From positions 1 to 39,528 of the forward strand of contig NZ_JAUEPM010000015.1 of the NCBI RefSeq assembly GCF_030406385.1: a stretch of 39,528 nucleotides of DNA. The letters run 5' to 3'. Below the pieces are notes generated by a model. It saw only the letters and a list, made by a program, of their open reading frames with translations, did no database searches and was not told where the DNA came from. This DNA is from Microbacterium oryzae (GTDB lineage: Bacteria > Actinomycetota > Actinomycetes > Actinomycetales > Microbacteriaceae). The translations under genes and the position numbers were made by a program. Every line of letters starts with the position of its first letter. Position 1 is the first letter of the stretch. Positions 33,392 to 39,528 of the stretch are shown in pieces.

Positions 33392-33416
33392 CGCCGGGGA
33401 AACGCTTTCCGCGGCG
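33392..33416 (+). promoter_or_regulatory. Operator-like palindrome over the transcription start
   Basis: CGCCGGGGAAA-CGC-TTTCCGCGGCG has 10 of 11 base pairs matching between arms and begins five bases past the -10 box. A repressor bound here would block a very strong promoter. The regulator is not encoded in the window with certainty. Confidence 0.6.
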
Positions 33417-33449
33417 ATAACAGCCCAGACGAAGATGTCGAGGAGCCGC

Positions 33450-34298
33450 ATGACTTCGCCGCAGAACGCCACTATGACGCTCGCACTCGCGCAGAGCCGC
33501 GAGCCGAGCGCGATGCTTCGCTGGTGGAGCCGCAACTGGCACCCCGTCGTATTCGTGGTGGTCCTGATCGCCGTGTGGTGGGCGGTCACCGCCCTCGAGT
33601 GGGTCGCACCGTTCATCATCCCCTCGCCGGGTGACACCTGGAGCGCGTTCGCGGACAACGCCGCCTACCTCGCGCAGCACACCTGGGTCACGACCTACGA
33701 GACGCTCGTCGGGTTCGTGATCGCCGTGGTGGTCGGGCTCTTCGTCTCGGTGATCATGGTCTACTCGCGTGGCATCGAGCAGACGCTGTACCCGGTCATC
33801 CTCTTCGCTCAGGTCATCCCGAAGATCGCGATCGCGCCACTGTTCATCGTGTGGCTCGGGTTCGGCACCTCGCCGAAGATCCTCGTCGCCGTGCTGATGG
33901 CGTTCTTCCCGGTCGTGATCTCCGGGCTCGCCGGACTGCGATCGGTCGACCCCGAGATCCTCCAGCTGACCTCCACGATGGGCGCCGGCCGATTTCGCAC
34001 GTTCCTGAAGGTTCGGCTTCCCGCGGCGCTGCCGGAGCTGCTCTCGGGGTTGAAGGTCGCCGCGACCCTCGCCGTGACGGGCGCGGTGGTCGGCGAGTTC
34101 GTCGGAGCGAACGAGGGGCTCGGATACGTCATCCTGCAGGCCAACGGAAACCTCGACACTGCGATGCTCTTCGCTGCCCTGATCGTCATGTCCCTGATGG
34201 GCGTGCTGCTCTTCGCGATCATCCAGATCGCCGAGCGGTTCCTCATTCCCTGGCACGCATCGAAGCGCGACGTCGGCGCTGCGACCGTGCGCCTTTGA
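33450..34298 (+). CDS. ABC importer permease, NitT/TauT family
   Basis: 282 aa with about six membrane helices. FIIPSPGDTWSAF, QVIPKIAIAPLFIVWLGFG and the EAA-type loop GAGRFRTFLKVRLPAALPEL, which docks the ATPase, mark the SsuC/TauC/ThiX permease family. The ATG at 33450 was chosen for the GAGGAG site just before it; in-frame ATGs at 33435 and 33474 are possible. It is the first gene of a permease, binding protein, ATPase operon. Substrate cannot be fixed: sulfonates, nitrate, thiamine precursor or riboflavin-like compounds are used by relatives. Confidence 0.93.
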   Translation: MTSPQNATMTLALAQSREPSAMLRWWSRNWHPVVFVVVLIAVWWAVTALEWVAPFIIPSPGDTWSAFADNAAYLAQHTWVTTYETLVGFVIAVVVGLFVSVIMVYSRGIEQTLYPVILFAQVIPKIAIAPLFIVWLGFGTSPKILVAVLMAFFPVVISGLAGLRSVDPEILQLTSTMGAGRFRTFLKVRLPAALPELLSGLKVAATLAVTGAVVGEFVGANEGLGYVILQANGNLDTAMLFAALIVMSLMGVLLFAIIQIAERFLIPWHASKRDVGAATVRL

Positions 34299-34332
34299 CC
34301 CGTCCCAATCGCACTCACACACAGGAGAACTG

Positions 34333-35370
34333 ATGAAGAAGTCAGCATCCGCCCTCGGCGCCCTCAGCGTCGTCACCATCGCCGGACTGGCGCTGACCGG
34401 CTGCGGGGGAGGGGCGACGCCCAGCGACGACACGAGCTCGGGCGCCGGCGAAGGCGCCACCGAGGTGAGCCTCATGCTCAACTGGTACCCCTACGGCGAG
34501 CACGCCGCCTTCTACTACGGCGTGGAGCAGGGGATCTTCGAGGAGCACGGCATCGATCTGACGATCGACGCCGGCCAGGGCTCCACGAAGACTGCTCAGG
34601 CCGTCGGGCAGAAGCAGGTTGACTTCGGGTGGGCGGACACCCCCGCAGTCCTCGCGAACATCGACAAGGGCGTTTCGATCAAGAGCGTCGGTGTCTTCCT
34701 CCAGACCACACCCTCAGCGGTGCAGGTGTTCGCCGACTCGGGTATCGAGGAGCCGGAAGACCTCAAGGGCAAGACGATCGCCGTATCCGCAGGAGATGCG
34801 CCAACGACCACGTTCCCGCTCTACCTGGAGGCCGTCGGGCTCGCCGAGTCGGACGTCAAGCAGCAGAACCTCGACGCCGCCGGCAAGATCGCGGCCGTGC
34901 TCTCGGGGCAGGTCGACGGCCTCATCGGCTTCGCGCACGACCAGGGTCCGAACATCGCGGCGAAGAGCGGCAAGGAGATGCGGTACCTCCGCTACTCGGA
35001 CGCCGGCCTGAACTTCTTCAGCAACGGACTCATCGCGAACACCGAGACGATCGCCGACGACCCGGAACTCGTCGAGAGCCTCGTCGCCGCCACCTCCGAG
35101 GCGTTCGCTGCCGCCGAGGAGGACCCGGAGGCCGCGGTCGCGGCAATGGAGGGCAAGGACCCGCAGATGCCGGCGAAGGAGGTGCTGCTCGACCAGTGGG
35201 AGGAGACCATCAAGCTTCTCCACACCGACGCGACCGAGGGCGAAGCTCCCGGCGTCAACGCGACCGAGGACTGGGAGTCCACCCTCGAGGTGCTCGGCGA
35301 AGCGGGGCTGATCGAGGGCGGCGGCGACGTCGACACCTACTTCGACGCGTCGTTCGCTCCAGCGGAGTGA
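34333..35370 (+). CDS. ABC importer substrate-binding lipoprotein, NMT1/THI5-like
   Basis: 345 aa. A lipoprotein signal peptide ends LALTGC, with C24 the lipidated residue, followed by a Gly/Ser linker. The binding domain has VSLMLNWYPYGEHAAFYYGV and GIFEEHGIDLTIDAGQGST, the NMT1/THI5 signature that binds pyrimidine precursors or similar ring compounds, then VDFGWADTPAVLANI and GLIGFAHDQGPNIA. The LNW-x-PYGEHA form differs from classical LDWTPNTNH, so the ligand may not be a thiamine precursor. It lies 34 bases past the permease with ACACAGGAGAAC as ribosome site. Confidence 0.92.
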   Translation: MKKSASALGALSVVTIAGLALTGCGGGATPSDDTSSGAGEGATEVSLMLNWYPYGEHAAFYYGVEQGIFEEHGIDLTIDAGQGSTKTAQAVGQKQVDFGWADTPAVLANIDKGVSIKSVGVFLQTTPSAVQVFADSGIEEPEDLKGKTIAVSAGDAPTTTFPLYLEAVGLAESDVKQQNLDAAGKIAAVLSGQVDGLIGFAHDQGPNIAAKSGKEMRYLRYSDAGLNFFSNGLIANTETIADDPELVESLVAATSEAFAAAEEDPEAAVAAMEGKDPQMPAKEVLLDQWEETIKLLHTDATEGEAPGVNATEDWESTLEVLGEAGLIEGGGDVDTYFDASFAPAE

Positions 35371-35416
35371 CGTGACTGCTCAGATGTCAGCTCCCCAGGT
35401 ACAGGAGAACACCCGT

Positions 35417-36199
35417 ATGCGGAACTCGCCGTCGGCGGCGCTGGAGATCAGCGACGTCTCCATCACGTTCGCCTCCAAGCGCGGCAGGGTCACGGCCCTC
35501 GAAGGCGTCGATCTCAACGTGCAGGAGGGCGAGTTCATCACCATCGCCGGGCCGTCGGGATGCGGGAAGTCCACGCTGCTGAAGGCCGTGGCCGGACTCA
35601 CCGTGCCGAGCGCCGGAAGCCTCCGGCTCAACGGCGAGGAGGTGACGGGCCCGCGACAGGACATCGGCTACGTCTTCCAGCGGGCGGCCCTCCTGGAGTG
35701 GCGCAGTGTGCGGGGGAACATCCTGCTGCAGGCCGAGATGCGCGGGATGAACATGCGCAAGGCGCAGGAGCGTGCGGATGCGCTCATCGAGATGACCGGG
35801 CTCACCGGCTTCGAGAAGGCGCTGCCGCACGAGCTGTCGGGCGGCATGCAGCAGCGCGTCTCGCTCTGCCGAGCCCTGTTGCATGAGCCTCGGGTGCTGC
35901 TGATGGACGAGCCGTTCGGCGCGCTCGACGCTCTGACGCGCGAGAAGATGAACGTCGAGCTCAATCGGATCTGGTCGCAGACCGGCACGACGGTGCTACT
36001 GGTGACGCACTCGGTCGCCGAGGCCGTGTACCTCGCGTCGCGGGTCATCGTCATGAGCCCCCGGCCCGGGCGTATCCTCGAGGAGCATCGAGTCGACCTG
36101 CCCGCACAGCGCGACTATGCGCAGGTGCTCGAGACTCCCGAGTTCCATCGCATCTCGAGCCGCGTGCGCGAACTCCTCGGCTCGCCCGGGGGAGACTGA
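35417..36199 (+). CDS. ABC importer ATPase, NitT/TauT family
   Basis: 260 aa from this start. Walker A GPSGCGKST (45-53), Q-loop YVFQRAALLEW, signature LSGGMQQR, Walker B VLLMDEPFGALDALTREKM and switch His in LLVTHS are intact, as in SsuB/TauB-type ATPases. It energises import through the upstream permease. The ATG at 35417 has AGGAGA eight bases before it; a GTG at 35372, one base past the binding-protein stop, would add 15 residues and remains possible through coupled translation. It is the last gene of the operon. Confidence 0.93.
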   Translation: MRNSPSAALEISDVSITFASKRGRVTALEGVDLNVQEGEFITIAGPSGCGKSTLLKAVAGLTVPSAGSLRLNGEEVTGPRQDIGYVFQRAALLEWRSVRGNILLQAEMRGMNMRKAQERADALIEMTGLTGFEKALPHELSGGMQQRVSLCRALLHEPRVLLMDEPFGALDALTREKMNVELNRIWSQTGTTVLLVTHSVAEAVYLASRVIVMSPRPGRILEEHRVDLPAQRDYAQVLETPEFHRISSRVRELLGSPGGD

Positions 36200-36255
36200 C
36201 CGCCGTCGCCACCGATGAAGCGCCGTATCGGATCATCCGATGCGGCGCTTCTGCG

Positions 36256-36621
36256 CTACCGCGCCGACAGGCGTGCGATGAACTCGTCCGCCGCCGCCAG
36301 CTGCCGCTCGAGCTTGGCGCGGCGCTCGACCGCCTCGGTGAGGAAGGCGTCCATGCGGGAGCGAGCGGCGCCATCCGCCGGGTCTGCCTCGAGGGCGTCG
36401 GCCGCCGCGAGCAGCTCGCCCATCTCCTCCAGCGCGAAGCCGAGGGGCTTCATCCGTCGGATGAGCATGAGGCGCTCGAAGTCGCGCTCGGTGTAGAGCC
36501 GATAGCCGCCATCCGACCGGGCGGACGGCTTCAGCAGCCCGATCTCGTCGTAGTGGCGGATGGTCCGCAGCGACAGTTCCGAGCGGTCGGCGAGCTCGCC
36601 GATGTGCATCGTCGCGGTCAC
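36256..36621 (-). CDS. MerR-family transcriptional regulator
   Basis: 121 aa, GTG start with GAGAGGA five bases upstream. MHIGELADRSELSLRTIRHY and EIGLLKPSARSDGGYRLYTE form the MerR winged helix, followed by the long dimerisation helix LEADPADGAARSRMDAFLTE. The C-terminus is too short for a large ligand pocket and lacks a cysteine metal site, so the signal is unknown. It is divergent from the SulP gene across a 99-base spacer with a MerR-type palindrome; control of both genes is inferred. Confidence 0.93.
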   Translation of the reverse strand: MTATMHIGELADRSELSLRTIRHYDEIGLLKPSARSDGGYRLYTERDFERLMLIRRMKPLGFALEEMGELLAAADALEADPADGAARSRMDAFLTEAVERRAKLERQLAAADEFIARLSAR

Positions 36622-36644
36622 GGACGTCCTCTCCAGTCGGCAGC

Positions 36645-36667
36645 AACCCTCACGTTACGGTAGGGTT
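36645..36667. promoter_or_regulatory. MerR-type operator in the divergent spacer
   Basis: AACCCTCACGT-T-ACGGTAGGGTT is an interrupted palindrome with nine of eleven pairs, close to the CCCT-x2-ACGT form typical of MerR sites. It lies 24 bases from the regulator's start and 54 from the SulP start. TAGGGT at 36661 is a candidate -10 for SulP, which would place the operator in the -35/-10 spacer as MerR regulators require. Confidence 0.65.
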
Positions 36668-36720
36668 GGGGATGGCCGTTCGGCCGTTCCCATCCTCGCG
36701 CACGTTCTCGAAGGAGCACT

Positions 36721-38190
36721 GTGTCCTCTGGCGTCACGGTCCTGAAGGCCATCCGCTCACCGCGCACGCTCACACGCGAGGTGCTCGCCGGGCTCGTCGT
36801 GGCCCTCGCGCTCATCCCCGAGGCGATCGCGTTCTCGATCATCGCCGGCGTCGACCCGCGGGTCGGGCTCTACTCGTCGTTCATCATGGGCCTCGTCATC
36901 TCGATCGTCGGCGGACGCGCGGCCATGATCTCCGCCGCGACCGGCGCCGTCGCGCTCGTCGTGGCGCCGGTGGCGCCGACGTACGGCGTGGACTACCTCA
37001 TCGCGACGATCATGCTCGCGGGCGTCATCCAGATCCTGCTCGCGGTCTTCGGGGTCGCGAAGCTCATGCGCTTCATCCCTCGCAGCGTGATGACGGGCTT
37101 CGTGAACGCGCTGGCCATCCTCGTCGTCATCGCCCAGCTGCCGCACGTGATCGACGTTCCGTGGCTCGTGTACCCGCTGATCGTCGTCGGCGTCGCGATT
37201 ATCTTCGCGTTCCCGAAGCTGACCACGGCCATCCCGGCGCCGCTCATCGCGATCATCGTGCTCACGGCGTTCGTGGTCCTGGCGGGCGTGAACATCCCGA
37301 CCGTCGGCGACCAGGGCGCGCTGCCGCGGAGCCTGCCGTCGCTGTTCATCCCGAACGTGCCGCTCAACGGCGAGACGCTCGCGATCATCGCGCCGTATGC
37401 GATCGGCGTCGCGGCGGTGGGTCTGCTCGAGTCGCTCATGACGGCCAAGCTCGTCGACGAGATCACCGACTCGCACTCGTCGAAGACCCGCGAGGCGTGG
37501 GGCCAGGGCACCGCGCAGCTCGCGTCGGCGTTCTTCGGCGGGATGGGCGGATGCGCGGTCGTCGGGCAGACGATGATGAACGTCCGCGTGGCGGGGGCCC
37601 GCACGCGCATCTCGACGTTCCTCGCCGGCGCGTTCCTGCTCGTGCTCGTCGTGATCTTCGGCGACGTCGTCGCGCTGGTCCCGATGGCGGCGCTCGTCGC
37701 GGTCATGATCATGGTGTCGGTGGCTGCGTTCGACTGGCACAGCATCCGGCCCTCGACACTGCGACGGATGCCTCGGAGCGAGACCGCGGTCATGGTGCTG
37801 ACGGTCGTGCTGACGGTCCTGACGCACAACCTCGCGGTCGGCGTCGGCGGGGGAGTGCTGCTGGCGATGGTGCTGTTCGCGCGCCGCGTCGCGCACTTCA
37901 CGACAGTGCGACGCACGATGGCGGATGGCGTCGCCCGCTACGAGGTGGATGGCGAGCTCTTCTTCGCCTCGTCCAACGACCTCACAACGCAGTTCTCCTA
38001 CGCGGACGACCCGAAGCGCGTGGTCATCGACATGTCGCGCTCGCACGTCTGGGACGCCTCGTCGGTCGCGGCGCTCGATGCGATCGAGACGAAGTACGCC
38101 CGCCTCGGCGTCGAGGTCGAGATCGTCGGGATGAACACCTCGACGCAGGACTTCCACGGGCGCCTGTCGGGGAACCTCGGCGGGGAGTAG
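36721..38190 (+). CDS. SulP-family inorganic anion transporter with STAS domain
   Basis: 489 aa, GTG start with GAAGGAG four bases before it. About ten to twelve membrane helices begin LAGLVVALALIPEAIAFSII, with VDPRVGLYSSFIMGLV and FIPRSVMTGFVNALAILVVI as SulP transmembrane marks. A cytoplasmic STAS domain (about 400-489) carries VVIDMSRSHVWDASSVAALD, matching the regulatory phosphoserine region of anti-sigma antagonists. SulP proteins move sulfate, bicarbonate or other anions; the substrate is not determined by sequence. Bicarbonate is as likely as sulfate. A hairpin array follows. Confidence 0.93.
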   Translation: MSSGVTVLKAIRSPRTLTREVLAGLVVALALIPEAIAFSIIAGVDPRVGLYSSFIMGLVISIVGGRAAMISAATGAVALVVAPVAPTYGVDYLIATIMLAGVIQILLAVFGVAKLMRFIPRSVMTGFVNALAILVVIAQLPHVIDVPWLVYPLIVVGVAIIFAFPKLTTAIPAPLIAIIVLTAFVVLAGVNIPTVGDQGALPRSLPSLFIPNVPLNGETLAIIAPYAIGVAAVGLLESLMTAKLVDEITDSHSSKTREAWGQGTAQLASAFFGGMGGCAVVGQTMMNVRVAGARTRISTFLAGAFLLVLVVIFGDVVALVPMAALVAVMIMVSVAAFDWHSIRPSTLRRMPRSETAVMVLTVVLTVLTHNLAVGVGGGVLLAMVLFARRVAHFTTVRRTMADGVARYEVDGELFFASSNDLTTQFSYADDPKRVVIDMSRSHVWDASSVAALDAIETKYARLGVEVEIVGMNTSTQDFHGRLSGNLGGE

Positions 38191-38210
38191 CGGGGCGGTT
38201 CCGCGAGTAC

Positions 38211-38525
38211 GCGAGTTCCGCACCACCGAGTCCGGGGTCATGCGGTTCGGTGGTGCCGTTCTCGCGGTCAAGCCGGCGATTCCGTGAGTTCCGCACCATC
38301 GAGGCGCGGGCCATCCGGTTCGGTGGTGCCGTTCTGTCGTTTAGGCCCGCCATTCGGCGAGAACGGCACCACCGAGTCTGGCGCCGATCCGTTCGGTGGT
38401 GCCGTTGTGGCGTTCTGAGCCGTGATTCAGCGAGTTCCGCACTGCCGAAGCCACGGCCATCCGATTCAGTGGTGCCCTTGTCGCGTTCAGCCGCGTGATT
38501 CCGCGAATTCGGCACCGCCGAAGGC
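38211..38525. repeat. 73-bp-period hairpin array, five copies
   Basis: Units start at about 38215, 38288, 38361, 38434 and 38507, each 73 bases apart. Each has a GTTCCGCACCACCGA-type left arm and a TTCGGTGGTGCCGTT-type right arm; the last is partial. In the third copy the left arm is GAACGGCACCACCGA, which pairs better with the right arm. The stretch 38191-38760 has no gene. Confidence 0.9.
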
Positions 38526-38535
38526 CGGAGAGGGA

Positions 38536-38593
38536 TTCGCCAGTGCGGCCGACACGACTAACGCCCCCGAAACGTGTCGTCCGCACTGGCGAG
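38536..38593. repeat. 58-bp palindromic repeat family, copy 4
   Basis: TTCGCCAGTGCGGCCGACAC pairs with a right arm ending CCGCACTGGCGA; the loop is 16 bases and ends GAAA. It directly follows the 73-bp array and precedes the Excalibur-domain gene by about 170 bases. Confidence 0.93.
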
Positions 38594-38759
38594 CGCTTCC
38601 CTCGGTACCTCTCGGACGGAGCCGAGGACGGCATTCCTGCCTGTAGCGCCCTCTAACGGTATCGCGATATTTTCGGACTAATGCGACCGGACCGTTTCCC
38701 GGCGCTGCTCTCGGCCGCTCCCCCCGGCGGTCTTCGCTCGACCCCTGACGGAGTCACCC

Positions 38760-39371
38760 ATGTCCGCACCCGCCTTCGACTTCAGCGCGCCGGCAGCGCC
38801 TCCTGCCAAGAAGAAGCGCAATGTGAAGAAGTTCATCGTCCCGACGGTCACCGCGGTGGCCGGTCTCATCCTCGGCGCGTCCTTCGGCGGCGCCGGCAGC
38901 TCCTCCGAGAACGCCGAGCTCACCGCCCAGGTCGCCGAGCTCGAGCAGACCAACGCCGCCATGGACGAGCGCCTCGGCGCCCTCGAGTCCATCCAGGACG
39001 AGTACGACGCGCTCGACGCGGAGCACGCCGACACCGTCGCCGCGCTGAGCGAGGCCGAGGACTCGACCGCCGACCTCACGGCCCGCGTCAGCGAGCTCGA
39101 AGGGCAGGCGGCCGACCTCACGAGCCAGCTCGATGCGAAGACCGCGGAGTACGACGAGCTCGCCTCGCAGCCGGTCGCCGCGGCTCCCGCTCCGGAGGCT
39201 CCCGCTCCGGAGGCCGCCGCGCCGCCGGTCGCCGAGGAGCCGGTGCAGCAGAGCGCGTACTACGAGAACTGCACAGCTGCCCGCAACGCGGGCGCCGCAC
39301 CCGTGCGCGTCGGCGACCCCGGCTACGGCAGCCACCTCGACCGCGACGGCGACGGCATCGGCTGCGAGTAA
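38760..39371 (+). CDS. Membrane-anchored coiled-coil protein with Excalibur calcium-binding domain
   Basis: 203 aa. A Lys-rich segment (AKKKRNVKKF) precedes a membrane helix (about 26-46), then a coiled coil (about 50-135, repeated Ala-Glu-Leu heptads), a Pro-Ala linker (about 138-162) and a C-terminal Excalibur domain. The domain has C171, the EF-like loop D194-R-D196-G-D198-G-I-G and C202, so calcium binding and a disulfide are expected. Excalibur domains occur in surface proteins and nucleases; no nuclease domain is present here. Its role is likely envelope structural or sensing. A CGGAG site is eight bases before the ATG. 58-bp palindromes stand on both sides. Confidence 0.9.
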   Translation: MSAPAFDFSAPAAPPAKKKRNVKKFIVPTVTAVAGLILGASFGGAGSSSENAELTAQVAELEQTNAAMDERLGALESIQDEYDALDAEHADTVAALSEAEDSTADLTARVSELEGQAADLTSQLDAKTAEYDELASQPVAAAPAPEAPAPEAAAPPVAEEPVQQSAYYENCTAARNAGAAPVRVGDPGYGSHLDRDGDGIGCE

Positions 39372-39380
39372 CCTCCCACG

Positions 39381-39438
39381 TTCGCCAGTGCGGGCGACAC
39401 GGTTCCGAGCCGCGAACCGCGCCGCCCGCACTGGCGAA
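39381..39438. repeat. 58-bp palindromic repeat family, copy 5
   Basis: TTCGCCAGTGCGGGCGACAC pairs with a right arm ending CCGCACTGGCGAA, with some mismatches near the loop; the loop ends GAAC. It lies nine bases past the Excalibur gene stop. Confidence 0.95.
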
Positions 39439-39465
39439 CCGCAGAGACGGCCACCCCGCATAGGC

Positions 39466-39523
39466 ACGCCGCCCGCGCCGCCCGCGCCGCCCGCGCCGCC
39501 CGCGCCGCCCACGCCGCCCGCGA
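39466..39523. repeat. 9-bp GC-only tandem repeat at the window end
   Basis: About six units of CCGCCCGCG, one with an A substitution. On the minus strand it would read as Gly-Gly-Ala repeats, on plus as Ala-Ala-Arg. The window ends here, so it could belong to a gene beyond. Confidence 0.85.
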
Positions 39524-39528
39524 GATCG

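Noticed and set aside
33387..33449. TPP riboswitch before the NMT1/THI5-like importer
   Set aside because: The leader is only about 60 bases and lacks CTGAGA and ACC-type conserved segments.
33333..33449. Longer N-terminus of the importer permease from an upstream ATG
   Set aside because: It would place the start codon before the promoter's -10 box, so it cannot be in the transcript from that promoter.

Overview
The window looks like a chromosome segment of a high-GC actinobacterium, most likely Microbacteriaceae (Microbacterium or a close relative). The basis is the very high GC content, GTG/TTG starts, leaderless-type promoters, an S10-spc-alpha ribosomal super-operon without rpsN and rpsD, alanine- and lysine-rich tails on several ribosomal proteins, and cell-wall proteins with lytic transglycosylase and Excalibur domains. 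The genus is inferred from sequence character; no search was run.

Layout. (1) 1-13.4 kb is a surface-polysaccharide region. It holds a truncated GDP-L-fucose synthase remnant, a DUF559-type nuclease-like gene, a ThDP-dependent pyruvate oxidase, and then on the minus strand two family 2 glycosyltransferases around a Wzx-like flippase. Divergent from these, on the plus strand, are a membrane-anchored clan GH-A glycoside hydrolase, a DUF4012 membrane protein and a polyprenyl-phosphate sugar-1-phosphate transferase. Together they plausibly prime, extend, export and trim an exopolysaccharide. (2) 13.4-16.2 kb holds a second DUF559-type gene and a secreted lytic transglycosylase, ending in a tandem hairpin array. 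(3) 16.3-33.0 kb is the ribosomal super-operon: rpsJ to rpsQ, rplN to rplO, secY-adk-map, a DsbA-like thiol oxidoreductase, infA-rpmJ-rpsM-rpsK, and rpoA-rplQ. Internal hairpins and promoters split it into sub-units at rplE/rpsH, rplO/secY, before infA, rpmJ/rpsM and rpsK/rpoA. (4) 33.3-36.2 kb is a NitT/TauT (NMT1/THI5-like) ABC importer operon behind a near-consensus promoter with an operator-like palindrome. (5) 36.2-38.2 kb is a divergent MerR regulator / SulP anion transporter pair sharing a MerR-type operator. (6) 38.2-39.5 kb holds a hairpin array, an Excalibur-domain protein and a GC-rich 9-bp tandem repeat at the window edge.

The most unusual feature is the density and variety of intergenic palindromes. 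There are five copies of a 58-bp hairpin, a 69/70-bp pair, a 72-bp tandem array, a 73-bp-period array, a TTGCCGC palindrome array, a 45-bp tandem repeat (FVSLRSLNVR when translated), and GGCGTGTCGG half-sites around the infA promoter. Each of the two DUF559-type nuclease genes sits between a matched pair of its own palindrome family. This suggests, as a hypothesis only, nuclease-associated repeat units comparable in logic to REP/RAYT systems. One repeat also supplies the stop codon of the flippase gene.
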